Shown here: in pieces, positions 28,707 to 37,184 of the stretch
How positions within the stretch are numbered: position 1 is the first letter of the stretch
How the letters are laid out: each line of letters begins with the position of its first letter
From: Chitinophagaceae bacterium
GTDB lineage: Bacteria; Bacteroidota; Bacteroidia; Chitinophagales; Chitinophagaceae
Length of the DNA: 64,000 nucleotides
Direction of reading: 5' to 3'
Assembly (NCBI GenBank): GCA_016720775.1
Contig: JADKJX010000003.1
Span: 682,001-746,000, forward strand
The notes under the pieces: model-generated
The model's database searches: none
Told to the model about the DNA's origin: nothing
What the model saw: the letters and a program-made list of their open reading frames with translations, nothing else
Program-made: the position numbers and the translations under genes

Positions 28707-28798
28707 AGACCGTTTAACGTTTAAATCGTTTAAAACTTTAAGCCCTTAACCATTCATTCAACCTTTAAACTTTTAAACCTTTCAACCCTTAAACTTTT
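28707..28798 (+). repeat. AT-rich degenerate repeat before the YhcH gene
   Basis: A 92-bp spacer with repeated TTTAAAC/CTTTAAAC and CCTTTCAACCC words in both orientations. A shorter related stretch (TTTAACCTTTAAACC) precedes ilvE at about 33570-33585. No clear promoter or terminator can be assigned. Confidence 0.45.
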
Positions 28799-29251
28799 AT
28801 GATCGTAGATACTTTAAAGAACGCATCTAAATACTATAGTGTGCATCCGTTATTTGCCAAAGCATTTGAATATATTCAGAATACAAACCTGGATACCATT
28901 GAAATGGGTAAGTATGAAATTGATGGTGAAAACCTGAAGGCGATCTTTTCCAATAAACCGGGTGTGACTGCAGCAGCATCCACAGCAAAATTCGAATGTC
29001 ACAACAAACATATCGACATACAGCTTTGCATCAGCGGTACAGAACAGATCGGCTGGAAGCCCCGTGAAAAATGTAAAACGGAGAATGGCGGTTATAATGC
29101 AGAAAAAGATGTGCAATTATACAGTGATGCTCCCGATATGTTTTTTCAATTAACAGACGGGCAGTTTGTCATTTTCTTTCCCGAAGATGTGCATGCACCC
29201 ATGATCGGTAATGCAGAAATAAAGAAACTGGTGATCAAAGTGAAGATCTGA
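28799..29251 (+). CDS. YhcH/YjgK/YiaL family protein (DUF386)
   Basis: A 150-residue single-domain cupin-like protein. Family features are YEIDGENLKAIFSNKPGV, the metal-site-type strand KFECHNKHIDIQLCISG (His, Glu), and the C-terminal FVIFFPEDVHAPMIG. Such proteins accompany sialic-acid and hexuronate catabolic genes and may assist an anomer- or keto-sugar conversion. The exact reaction is not established. The location between kdgK and eda supports a role in uronate catabolism. Confidence 0.85.
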   Translation: MIVDTLKNASKYYSVHPLFAKAFEYIQNTNLDTIEMGKYEIDGENLKAIFSNKPGVTAAASTAKFECHNKHIDIQLCISGTEQIGWKPREKCKTENGGYNAEKDVQLYSDAPDMFFQLTDGQFVIFFPEDVHAPMIGNAEIKKLVIKVKI

Positions 29252-29255
29252 TCAT

Positions 29256-29359
29256 CCCTGGCATAAATGCCAGGGCAACTCATGAATTGCCTCACCATTT
29301 TGAATTGCCCCGCCATTTATGGCGGGGAATAAACAAAAAAATGAATCGGGCTTTAGCCC
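29256..29359. repeat. Cluster of three palindromes between the yhcH-like gene and eda
   Basis: Three separate palindromes, each with a 2-base centre: CCCTGGCAT/ATGCCAGGG (29256-29275), CCCCGCCAT/ATGGCGGGG (29308-29327) and GGGCT/AGCCC (29348-29359). The first two are 9+2+9 bp and share the pattern GCCAT/ATGGC in different phase. They may be hairpins processing or attenuating the transcript, or protein-binding repeats. Confidence 0.7.
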
Positions 29360-29379
29360 ACAACCAATAAATAAACAAC

Positions 29380-30048
29380 ATGAGTAAAACCCAACAGATA
29401 ACAGATGCGATCTTGGAACAAGGGATTCTTCCTTTATACTTTAATGCCGATGAAACAGTAAGTATGGAAGTACTGAGAGCCGTTTACCGGGCAGGCATCC
29501 GGGCTGTAGAATATACAAACCGTGGTGATGCGGCATTGAAGAACTTTGGTAAAATGGTAACCGTAAGAAATGCCGAAATGCCCGGCCTTCTGCTCGGTGT
29601 AGGTACCATCAAGAACAGGCAGCAGTCGAATGATTACATGGCTGCCGGCGCCGATTTTTTGGTGAGCCCGGGATTTGTAAAGGAAGTAGCTGACCATGCA
29701 GTGATGAACGATATATTTTATGCACCCGGTTGTATGACACCATCAGAGATCATTGCAGCCGAAAATGCGGGAATAAAATTCATCAAGCTTTTCCCGGGCA
29801 ATATGCTGGGACCGGAATTTTTAAGCGGAATTAAAGATATCTTTCCTAAACTTTTATTCATGCCTACCGGCGGTGTGGATACCACCCGGGAGAATATTGA
29901 AGGCTGGTTCAAAGCCGGCGTTTGCGCAGTTGGCATGGGCAGCAAACTTATCAGTAAGAAATTAATGGAGCAAAAGGATTATGCAACGATTGAAACATCT
30001 TCCCGTGAAGTACTGGCATTGGTTCAAAGCATTAAAAATAACAAATGA
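29380..30048 (+). CDS. eda: KDPG/KHG aldolase
   Basis: A 222-residue class I aldolase that cleaves 2-keto-3-deoxy-6-phosphogluconate to pyruvate and glyceraldehyde-3-phosphate. Motifs: AVEYTNRGDAA (catalytic Glu near residue 47), GVGTIKN, FLVSPGF, APGCMTPSEI, and the Schiff-base Lys in IKFIKLFPGN (about residue 133), then PTGGVD. It ends with a 4-bp overlap with the transporter gene, so the two are coupled. Confidence 0.93.
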   Translation: MSKTQQITDAILEQGILPLYFNADETVSMEVLRAVYRAGIRAVEYTNRGDAALKNFGKMVTVRNAEMPGLLLGVGTIKNRQQSNDYMAAGADFLVSPGFVKEVADHAVMNDIFYAPGCMTPSEIIAAENAGIKFIKLFPGNMLGPEFLSGIKDIFPKLLFMPTGGVDTTRENIEGWFKAGVCAVGMGSKLISKKLMEQKDYATIETSSREVLALVQSIKNNK

Positions 30049-31406
30049 GTACTGCAAACGCAATAGGAAAATACAGGTGGACGATCTGTGCACTGTTATT
30101 TTTTGCCACTACCGTTAACTATCTCGACCGGCAGGTATTGAGTCTTTTAGCGCCTGACCTGTCGAAGGAATTCGGCTGGACCAATACAGATTATGCCAAT
30201 ATTACTTCCGTGTTCCAGTTTGCATATGCCATATCCATGTTGTTTGCCGGCCGCTTCATTGATAAATTGGGAACAAAAAAGGGTTTTACCTGGGCAATCA
30301 TCATCTGGTCGCTTGCGGCTATCATGCATGCATACGCCATTGAGATTGGTGGAATGTTTTCCGGATTTTTTTCATCAATAGGATTGGTGATCCCGGTTTC
30401 TATATTAGGTTTTATGATCTCCCGTGCGGTATTGGCATTTGGCGAAGCAGGTAATTTTCCAGCTGCTATAAAAGCTACTGCAGAGTATTTTCCAAAAAAA
30501 GAAAGATCATTTGCTACCGGTATTTTTAATTCAGGTGCCAATGTAGGTGCTATCCTGGCGCCGCTTACGGTACCCTGGATCGCTTTGCACTGGGGTTGGC
30601 AAACTGCCTTCGTGTTAGTTGGCGCAATCGGCTTCTTGTGGATGATCTTTTGGTGGATATTCTATGATAAACCGGAAAAGCAAAAAAGATTGGCTAAAGC
30701 AGAACTCGATTATATCAATTCAGATACGGAAGCAGAAGTGTTGATCACGGAACAAAAAGAAAAAGTGGCCTGGTTCAAATTATTGGGGTATAAACAAACC
30801 TGGGCATTTGTATTTGGTAAATTTATGACGGATGGTGTTTGGTGGTTCTTTTTATTCTGGTTGCCGAAATACCTGGAGGCACAATACGGAATGGTTAAGA
30901 CAGAGATCATGCTACCGCTTGCGATACTGTACAGCATGACCATGTTTGGAAGTATTGGCGGAGGCTGGTTTCCTACTTACTTTATCCGCAAGGGCCACAC
31001 CGCTTATGATGGACGGATGAAAGCAATGCTGATCATCGCCCTCTTTCCATTAATAGTTCTGGCCGCACAGCCTTTAGGATACATCAGTTTCTGGATACCT
31101 GTTATTCTTATAGGTATTGGTGCATCGGCGCACCAGGCATGGAGCGCAAATATATTTACAACTGTGTCTGATATGTTTCCTAAAAAAGCGGTTGGCTCTG
31201 TTGTTGGTATTGGCGGTATGGCAGGCGGACTGGGTGGTGTACTCATTTCAAAATCAGGAGGCGCATTGTTTGATCATTACAAAGCGCTGGGGCATATTCA
31301 AACCGGTTACACGATTATGTTTGCCGTTTGTGCAGTGGCTTATTTGATTGCATGGATAGTAATGAAATCACTGGTGCCAAAATATAAACCCATCACAGAT
31401 CTGTAA
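30045..31406 (+). CDS. MFS hexuronate transporter (ExuT-like)
   Basis: A 453-residue inner-membrane major-facilitator protein with about 12 hydrophobic segments. The N-terminus TVNYLDRQVLSLLAPDLSKEFGW matches the anion:cation symporter group (ExuT, UxuT-like), with GRFIDKLGTKKGFTWAI as the 2-3 loop and FGEAGNFPAAIKATAEYFPKKER before the 4-5 region. It should import galacturonate or short uronates into the cytoplasm. Its stop directly abuts the stop of the convergent MocR gene, with no spacer. Confidence 0.9.
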   Translation: MSTANAIGKYRWTICALLFFATTVNYLDRQVLSLLAPDLSKEFGWTNTDYANITSVFQFAYAISMLFAGRFIDKLGTKKGFTWAIIIWSLAAIMHAYAIEIGGMFSGFFSSIGLVIPVSILGFMISRAVLAFGEAGNFPAAIKATAEYFPKKERSFATGIFNSGANVGAILAPLTVPWIALHWGWQTAFVLVGAIGFLWMIFWWIFYDKPEKQKRLAKAELDYINSDTEAEVLITEQKEKVAWFKLLGYKQTWAFVFGKFMTDGVWWFFLFWLPKYLEAQYGMVKTEIMLPLAILYSMTMFGSIGGGWFPTYFIRKGHTAYDGRMKAMLIIALFPLIVLAAQPLGYISFWIPVILIGIGASAHQAWSANIFTTVSDMFPKKAVGSVVGIGGMAGGLGGVLISKSGGALFDHYKALGHIQTGYTIMFAVCAVAYLIAWIVMKSLVPKYKPITDL

Positions 31407-32843
31407 TCAAATCATTTTTTTGATAAGTTTACCCAGCATCATCAACCCATAGTCCATATCATCATTCCACGGTTTGCCAAAGCAGATGCGGATGCAGTTA
31501 CCGTAATTATTGCCGGCAGAAAATATTTTACCCGGTACAATTGATATGTGGTGCTTCATGGCTTCGGTACGCAACTTAAAGGCATTTACTTTTTTATTCA
31601 GTTCCAGCCATAATATAAACCCGCCATGCGGCCTGGATACTTTTGTATCGGGCGGGAAATACTTAATGATTGCCTGCACATACCGAAGGCTTTGTGTATG
31701 CAATGACTTGCGGAGATTCTTCAGATGAAATTCATAACGGCCATGTTTCAGGTAATGGGCCATGGCAGCCTGTGTGAGGGTAGGGCCGCTGATGTTCTGT
31801 ATCCGCTTCAGTTGTTTTACCGTGTCAAAGAATTTTCCGGGTATCACCCAGCCAATGCGGTAACCCGGGCTGAGCGATTTGGAAAGCGAAGAACAATACA
31901 TCACCAGGCCCTTCGTATCATAATACTTACAATTCTTTGGCCTTGTCTTTCCAAAATACAGCTCACCATAAATATCATCTTCAATTAAAGGGATGTTGTG
32001 TTTTGTGATGATCTCCACCAGTTTCTTTTTATTTTCATCCGGCATGCAACTGCCCAGGGGGTTATTAAAGTTTGGAATAAAAACACAGGCCTTGATGGAA
32101 AATTTTTTGATCGATTTTTGCAAATGCTCCAGGTCAACGCCATTCATTGGATCGGTAGATATTTCCACCACTTTTAAGCCGAGGCTTTCAATGGCCTGGT
32201 AAATTCCAAAATAAGTAGGACTTTCTATCGCCACGGTATCGCCGGGTGATGTTACGGCTTTTAAACACAGGCTTATTGCTTCCAGGCAACCGGATGTAAC
32301 GATCACTTCATCGGGTTTTACATTGCCGCCCCAGTTGAAGGCAAGTTTTGTTATTTGCTTACGCAGTTCAACATTGCCTTGCGTATGTTCATAATCCATG
32401 CAATTGTCCTTGGTGTTTCGCAATGCATACACCACCGACTTATTCAGTTTGGCACCGGGTAATAAGGATGCATCCGGAACAGCCAGGGCAAAATTGGTGA
32501 TGCCCGTTGCAGCAATATCGGTATAAATGGAAGCGATCATTTCCTTTACACTTACATCATGCGATACGGCTTCGGGAGTTACCAAATTGGGTAACTCCGG
32601 GAAACGGTTATGATTAAAACGTACGTAGTAACCGGACTTGGGCCTAGACTCGATCAGCCCCCTTCCTTCCAGGTGATAATATGCCTGGAAAGCCGTACCC
32701 ATACTGATCCCGTACTTATCGCTCAGTAGCCTTACGGAAGGAAGTTTGTCGCCGATCTTCAGTACTTCTTCTGAGATCATTTTTTCAAGGCCATCGGCTA
32801 CCTGCATGTATAAATGGTCGTCTGAATTGAATGTTGTTTTCAT
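31407..32843 (-). CDS. MocR-type GntR/aminotransferase-fold transcriptional regulator
   Basis: A 478-residue regulator. An N-terminal winged helix (about 5-70; GDKLPSVRLLSDKYGISMGT, GLIESRPKSGYYV) is fused to a fold-type I aminotransferase domain. In that domain VTSGCLEAISLCLKAV, FIPNFNNPLGSCMP, EDDIYGELYF and the PLP-Lys segment SSLSKSLSPGYRIGW (Lys in SLSKSL) are visible. MocR proteins usually sense PLP-linked amines or amino acids. The ATG at 32843 is preferred to a TTG eight codons upstream. Two dyads just upstream (32872-32888, 32902-32927) may be its operator. The target could be the divergent GNAT-ilvE genes. Confidence 0.9.
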   Translation of the reverse strand: MKTTFNSDDHLYMQVADGLEKMISEEVLKIGDKLPSVRLLSDKYGISMGTAFQAYYHLEGRGLIESRPKSGYYVRFNHNRFPELPNLVTPEAVSHDVSVKEMIASIYTDIAATGITNFALAVPDASLLPGAKLNKSVVYALRNTKDNCMDYEHTQGNVELRKQITKLAFNWGGNVKPDEVIVTSGCLEAISLCLKAVTSPGDTVAIESPTYFGIYQAIESLGLKVVEISTDPMNGVDLEHLQKSIKKFSIKACVFIPNFNNPLGSCMPDENKKKLVEIITKHNIPLIEDDIYGELYFGKTRPKNCKYYDTKGLVMYCSSLSKSLSPGYRIGWVIPGKFFDTVKQLKRIQNISGPTLTQAAMAHYLKHGRYEFHLKNLRKSLHTQSLRYVQAIIKYFPPDTKVSRPHGGFILWLELNKKVNAFKLRTEAMKHHISIVPGKIFSAGNNYGNCIRICFGKPWNDDMDYGLMMLGKLIKKMI

Positions 32844-32871
32844 TTGTTTTAAATCTGATATAGTCAAAAAT

Positions 32872-32927
32872 ACAGAATCTGAATCTGTTTTTTGAAAAAA
32901 AAATTGACAAATTTTGTTCTGTCAATT
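32872..32927. promoter_or_regulatory. Candidate MocR operator dyads
   Basis: ACAGAATCTGAATCTGT (imperfect dyad, 32872-32888) and AATTGACA-10 nt-TGTCAATT (perfect 8-bp arms, 32902-32927) lie 29 to 84 bp upstream of the MocR start in the divergent spacer. Two closely spaced sites of this kind are compatible with dimeric GntR/MocR binding; not tested. Confidence 0.45.
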
Positions 32928-32936
32928 CAAAAACAT

Positions 32937-32992
32937 GTTAATCCGTTAATCCGTTAATTGGTTAATTAGTTAATTAGTTAATTAGTTAATTG
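32937..32992 (+). repeat. 8-bp tandem repeat in MocR/GNAT divergent spacer
   Basis: Seven consecutive octamers, GTTAATCC x2, GTTAATTG, GTTAATTA x3, GTTAATTG, end about 57 bp before the GNAT start at 33050. Length-variable octamers in a divergent promoter region could change promoter spacing. Confidence 0.8.
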
Positions 32993-33049
32993 GTTTGCCG
33001 GGTTCACGACTATGTTATTTTTTTCGCCAACTTAATTTTAATAGTTGAA

Positions 33050-33565
33050 ATGAGTACAATTAAAATAATTGATTACAGGCCACAGCACCAACCGTACTTT
33101 GAAAAATTCAACCGGTACTGGATAGAGAAATATTTTGTGATGGAACCGGTTGATGAGTATGTGCTGACAAACCCCGATGAAGCATTGCTTAAGCCGGGCG
33201 GTGCGATACTAATGGCAACCTGTGATGGGGAGATCGCCGGAACCGTTGCATTACGTAAAGTAGACGACAGTACGTTTGAATTTACTAAGATGGCAGTGGA
33301 TAATAAATTTCAGCGCAGGGGTATTGCAGAATCATTAAGTCACGCCAGTCTCAGAAAAGCCAAAGAACTGGGAGCCCAAACGGTGATACTTTATTCAAAC
33401 AGTATCTTAACAGCAGCCATCCGTTTATATGAAAAGCTTGGATTTGAGCACGTCCCCGTTGGTATTGTAGAATACAAACGGTCTGACGTGAAAATGAAAA
33501 TTGATGTTTCGGACTTAAAGACGATAGCCATTGAACAATTAAGCAATGAAAAATTTAGCAATTAA
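33050..33565 (+). CDS. GNAT family N-acetyltransferase
   Basis: A 171-residue acetyltransferase with the acetyl-CoA-binding motif A FTKMAVDNKFQRRGIAESL (Arg-Arg-Gly-Ile-Ala, about residues 81-99) and the motif B end NSILTAAIRLYEKLGFEHVP. The substrate is unknown. The ATG at 33050 is preferred to an upstream in-frame GTG-type start at 32990 that would extend into the octamer repeat. ilvE follows after 26 bp, so the two may be co-transcribed. Confidence 0.85.
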   Translation: MSTIKIIDYRPQHQPYFEKFNRYWIEKYFVMEPVDEYVLTNPDEALLKPGGAILMATCDGEIAGTVALRKVDDSTFEFTKMAVDNKFQRRGIAESLSHASLRKAKELGAQTVILYSNSILTAAIRLYEKLGFEHVPVGIVEYKRSDVKMKIDVSDLKTIAIEQLSNEKFSN

Positions 33566-33591
33566 ACAGTTTAACCTTTAAACCTTTCTAT

Positions 33592-34656
33592 ATGGAAACA
33601 ACAGCAGGCATTATGATCCGCAAAACCACCAGCTCCCGTCTTAAGGAAGTGGACTTTGATCAACTGGAATTTGGCAAATACATTTCCGATCACATGCTGG
33701 TTTGTGATTATGCAAACGGCGAATGGAAGGAGCCACAGATCGTTCCGTATGCAAACCTGTCGATGAGTCCGTCGGCGCTGGCCCTGCATTACGGACAAAC
33801 AGTTTTCGAAGGAATGAAAGCATTCCGTATGCATGACGGCAGCATCAATATCTTCCGCATGGACAAACATTACGACCGGTTTGTGAAGTCACTGCAACGG
33901 ATGTGCATGGCAGTGGTACCCAAAGAGATCTTTGTAGAAGGGCTGAGGCAGCTTGTTGAACTGGACAAGGCCTGGGTTCCATCAAAGCCTGGCAATGCAC
34001 TTTACCTGCGCCCGTTTGTTTTTGCCAGCGAAGCAAGGTTTGGGGTAAAGGTTTCAGACGAATATCGCTTTGTGATATTTACCGGGCCGGTACCATCCTT
34101 ATATGCCGATCCGATAAAAGTGAAAGTGGAAACAGAATACATCCGTGCGGCAAAAGGCGGAACCGGATTTGCAAAATGCGGTGGTAATTACGGTGCGGCC
34201 TTCTTACCCACCCAGCAGGCAAGACAAGAAGGCTACGACCAGGTATTGTGGACAGATGGGATCGAACATAAGTTCATTGAAGAATCAGGCATGATGAACG
34301 TAATGTTTGTCATCAATAATAAATTGGTTACGGCGCCTTTATCCGATTCAATATTGGATGGGGTGACAAGGGATTCATTGCTTATGCTTGCAAAGGACCT
34401 CGGTTACCAAACAGAAGAACGTCCAATAGCCGTGGCAGAACTGGAAGCCGCTTTTAAGAACGGTACCATTACCGAAGCATTCGGCGCCGGAACTGCAGCC
34501 GTTGTGGCACCCATCCGGATCATTCATATCAATGGCATTGATTACAGTTTGCCAAACTATGATGGAAACAAGCTCTTGTTTAAATTAAAAGCAGGTTTGG
34601 AAAATATCCGCCTGGGTGTGAGTGCCGATACGCATGGATGGAATTTTATGCTGTAA
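33592..34656 (+). CDS. ilvE: Branched-chain amino acid aminotransferase
   Basis: A 354-residue fold-type IV PLP enzyme that transfers the amino group between glutamate and branched-chain 2-oxo acids. LHYGQTVFEGMKAFR (about 64-78), the PLP Lys in FAKCGGNYGAAF (about residue 199), and EESGMMNVMFV, then the phosphate-cup segment ITEAFGAGTAAVVAPI, match eukaryote-type BCATs, which are normal in this phylum. The reading frame is intact. It is transcribed toward the secreted-protein gene, with a terminator hairpin between. Confidence 0.92.
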   Translation: METTAGIMIRKTTSSRLKEVDFDQLEFGKYISDHMLVCDYANGEWKEPQIVPYANLSMSPSALALHYGQTVFEGMKAFRMHDGSINIFRMDKHYDRFVKSLQRMCMAVVPKEIFVEGLRQLVELDKAWVPSKPGNALYLRPFVFASEARFGVKVSDEYRFVIFTGPVPSLYADPIKVKVETEYIRAAKGGTGFAKCGGNYGAAFLPTQQARQEGYDQVLWTDGIEHKFIEESGMMNVMFVINNKLVTAPLSDSILDGVTRDSLLMLAKDLGYQTEERPIAVAELEAAFKNGTITEAFGAGTAAVVAPIRIIHINGIDYSLPNYDGNKLLFKLKAGLENIRLGVSADTHGWNFML

Positions 34657-34695
34657 AATTGGATTTTAAATAGTAAGTACAAGGGTTCTCTGCAT

Positions 34696-34748
34696 CTATG
34701 TTCTTATGTGGTTCAGATCATTCTGCTACATGAGAACATAGTTTTTTT
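34696..34748. terminator. Bidirectional terminator hairpin between ilvE and the convergent gene
   Basis: CTATGTTCTTATGTGG (34696-34711) pairs with CTACATGAGAACATAG (34726-34741) with two mismatches, followed by a run of seven T. It is similar in sequence to the palindrome at 11208-11293. Confidence 0.7.
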
Positions 34749-35739
34749 ATTTAGGAGGTATATAGTCAAATACCAGCACCGCATTTTCTTCCAGGCTGGC
34801 ACTGGAAAATAATTCATACCGTTTATTGCCTGCATACACAACAATGAGTGCGGTGTTGGGAGGTATGCCGCCAAGGTTCTCTGCAAAAAGAATGATCTCA
34901 TGCCTTGTCTGCCCTTCATCCAGTTGCAGGTTTATCACGATCGGTTTTTCGGAGAGCCGCTGGTGACTGAGCAGTAACCGGCCATTATAAAAAATACTTA
35001 CCGTATCGCCGTCGATAACGGCATTGTCGTATACATTGAGCGTGATGTCCTTTACATTTACTTCCAGGTGGCTTAGTTCGGTATTCTTTCTTTGGGTTAA
35101 TGATTTTGGAATACTGAAGCTGTCTTTTGGAATTGCAATGCTGTCTTTTTTTGTGATGACCGGCGGGCTCAACGTAATGATACTGTCTTTGGGTTTGAAT
35201 ATTTCTTTTGGTTTACTAACAGGAATGGAATCTTTTGGTGCTTTCTTTATCTTTTTTTGTTTTGGCAAACAATCTTTCATTTGCTCCAGGATAAGTGTTG
35301 GCTGGGGGGCAACTTTTTTCAGGTAGACGTATTGAAGCAGCGATGAGTCACCTGCAAATTTTGCAATTAGCTGGGAAAGTTTACTTGGTTCTTCAATTAA
35401 TACCGGGGCGCCGTTTTCTAACCGGAATGCAAGTTCCAGGTTCATCAGGGTATGGCCTCCGCTGTTTTCAATGAACGAAGTACCTGTGATAATAAATCTT
35501 TTCAGGAGCCTGTCATAAACGCCTTCAAAGTATGCCTTGCAATAACTTTGCTGGTTATCTTTTACATGATCCCGGGTATAGCCACATAATTTATCACCGT
35601 TCTGTATCACGTTCAGTTGCAGGAACTGGTCATTACCCAGGTCGCCTTCCCAGGTGCCGGTAATATTCTTTTGTGCCTGTAAAAAATTTGCAAATAAGAT
35701 AAACAGGGAGAAAATAAAATATCGTTTTGCGCAGCACAT
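34747..35739 (-). CDS. Secreted protein of unknown function
   Basis: Not recognised as a named family. The 330 residues start with a signal peptide (FILFANFLQAQ). An N-terminal beta-rich domain (about 22-150; ITGTWEGDLGNDQFLQLNVIQNGDKLCGYT) resembles lipocalin-like small secreted domains. It is followed by a Lys/Pro/Asp/Ser-rich linker (about 170-225, with repeated KPKD and KDSI words). A C-terminal beta domain (about 230-328; VKDITLNVYDNAVIDGDTVS) resembles those on Bacteroidota envelope proteins. Probably periplasmic or surface located. Confidence 0.6.
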   Translation of the reverse strand: MCCAKRYFIFSLFILFANFLQAQKNITGTWEGDLGNDQFLQLNVIQNGDKLCGYTRDHVKDNQQSYCKAYFEGVYDRLLKRFIITGTSFIENSGGHTLMNLELAFRLENGAPVLIEEPSKLSQLIAKFAGDSSLLQYVYLKKVAPQPTLILEQMKDCLPKQKKIKKAPKDSIPVSKPKEIFKPKDSIITLSPPVITKKDSIAIPKDSFSIPKSLTQRKNTELSHLEVNVKDITLNVYDNAVIDGDTVSIFYNGRLLLSHQRLSEKPIVINLQLDEGQTRHEIILFAENLGGIPPNTALIVVYAGNKRYELFSSASLEENAVLVFDYIPPK

Positions 35740-35766
35740 ACGATATTAAATTTACGCCAATTGCTG

Positions 35767-36537
35767 TTACATTCCTAAACTGAAGAGGTTTACCTGTTGT
35801 TTTTCCGGGGTTGTTAAAACAATATTAGTTGAACCGGTTTTCTCTGTAAAGCCTGTTAATCCGCCGGCCTTTAATTTTTCAATTTTGCCTTTCATGTCTG
35901 CAGCAAAAAAAGTAATGGTTGGCTCAGTAAAATGTTTTGTCTGGTGTAAACCAACGATGCTCAACCCATCCGAAGCAATGGCCCAGGGGTAGGGTGCCGT
36001 CATTTTTGAAAGTTCATTGAATCCTAATTTTTTCCAGAACGCCAGCGATTGCTCAAGATCGGCAACGGGCATGGCAAGTTCGCCAAACATTCCGCAAACC
36101 TGGTTCACATATTTTTCCGGATTGAAGTAATCCATTTGCGGCATGGTTAACATTGTTGGCCCTGGCGGCTGCACAAATCCATCCATGACATTCACCAGGC
36201 TGATGTTAAGGCCATCGGGTGATCTGAATAAATATCGTTTTACAAAGTCAGACGTCTTTGGCTTTTGAATAAATGCAATGTCATTGCTTTCCACTTCAGC
36301 AACCACCTTGTCAATGTCTTTTACGTAATAGGTGAGGGCGATGTAGGGGGTATCATCCTGGCGAAGCATGATGAGCAATGCCCCATCTGATACCTGTATC
36401 CAGGGAAAAGGAAAATCTGACCGCATCACTTCTTTAAATCCGAGTTGTTGCCAGTAAATAAAAGACTGCCCAAGGTCTGGAGATGTAATAGTGATGGCGG
36501 TTATTTCGCCCAGTTTTGGTGTTGGTAAATTAAGCAT
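35767..36537 (-). CDS. Two-domain VOC (glyoxalase-like) protein
   Basis: A 256-residue protein with two vicinal-oxygen-chelate modules: GEITAITITSPDLGQSFIYW...LLIMLRQDDTPYIALTYYV and CGMFGELAMPVADLEQSLAFWKKLGF...GLHQTKHFTEPTITFF. Such proteins are dioxygenases, glyoxalases or resistance binders; metal ligands are not clearly complete, so the activity is open. I prefer the ATG at 36537, preceded by an AAAAGGAAACAGC leader, over the ATG at 36588. Confidence 0.75.
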   Translation of the reverse strand: MLNLPTPKLGEITAITITSPDLGQSFIYWQQLGFKEVMRSDFPFPWIQVSDGALLIMLRQDDTPYIALTYYVKDIDKVVAEVESNDIAFIQKPKTSDFVKRYLFRSPDGLNISLVNVMDGFVQPPGPTMLTMPQMDYFNPEKYVNQVCGMFGELAMPVADLEQSLAFWKKLGFNELSKMTAPYPWAIASDGLSIVGLHQTKHFTEPTITFFAADMKGKIEKLKAGGLTGFTEKTGSTNIVLTTPEKQQVNLFSLGM

Positions 36538-36596
36538 GCTGTTTCCTTTTACTAAAGAAACGAAATTTTGTTTGAAACCTAAAGCCATTCATTGAT

Positions 36597-37049
36597 TTAT
36601 CCAAGTACTTTTTCAAAACAAACGCTGTTTTCTACATTCAGGTACTGGCCATAGTTTGGGATCTGTACATAACCGCTTCTTTTGTAAAGGGCAATGGCTT
36701 CCGGCTGGCGTATGCCTGTTTCAAGTACGCATTTAATGCAATTCATTTCGGTAGCCCATTTTTCCAGTTCGGCAAGCACGGTTCCGGCAATTCTTTTTCC
36801 CCTGCTTTCGGGCACCGTATACATGCGTTTCACTTCCATTATGCCTGGGCTGAATTCTTTTATGGCACCCGAACCAACCGGTTTGCCGTCTTCATAGGCA
36901 ACGATCGTATGCTTTAGCATATTTGTCTTATTAAACTGTGCATAGAAAGCATGTTCAGCACCGTCTCTTTCAGCCAGGTCGGCATCCAGTTGTTTTACCA
37001 GTTCAATAAAATCTCTGTTACCGGAATTGGTTCTTATCAATTCGATCAT
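36597..37049 (-). CDS. GNAT family N-acetyltransferase
   Basis: A 150-residue acetyltransferase. The motif A region reads MEVKRMYTVPESRGKRIAGTVL (Arg-Gly-Lys-Arg-Ile-Ala) and the C-terminal part ETGIRQPEAIALYKRSGYVQIP, as in phosphinothricin- or amino-group acetyltransferases. The substrate is unknown. An ATG eight codons upstream (37073) is possible, but its extension is not conserved-looking. It lies upstream of the VOC gene on the same strand, with a short gap. Confidence 0.82.
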   Translation of the reverse strand: MIELIRTNSGNRDFIELVKQLDADLAERDGAEHAFYAQFNKTNMLKHTIVAYEDGKPVGSGAIKEFSPGIMEVKRMYTVPESRGKRIAGTVLAELEKWATEMNCIKCVLETGIRQPEAIALYKRSGYVQIPNYGQYLNVENSVCFEKVLG

Positions 37050-37184
37050 GGAAGTAAATGTTATGCATGGCAAAGTTGCGTTTTTTGCCAGTTCTGAACA
37101 AACAGAAACTATTTCACATCCTTTCCGAATTAATCTTTCATACCTTACCCTTAATTTGTATTTTCCATTTTAAAATTTACCGGT

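Noticed and set aside
32937..32992. CRISPR-like array from regularly spaced octamers
   Set aside because: The repeats are directly adjacent, only 8 bp long, and have no spacers or cas genes.
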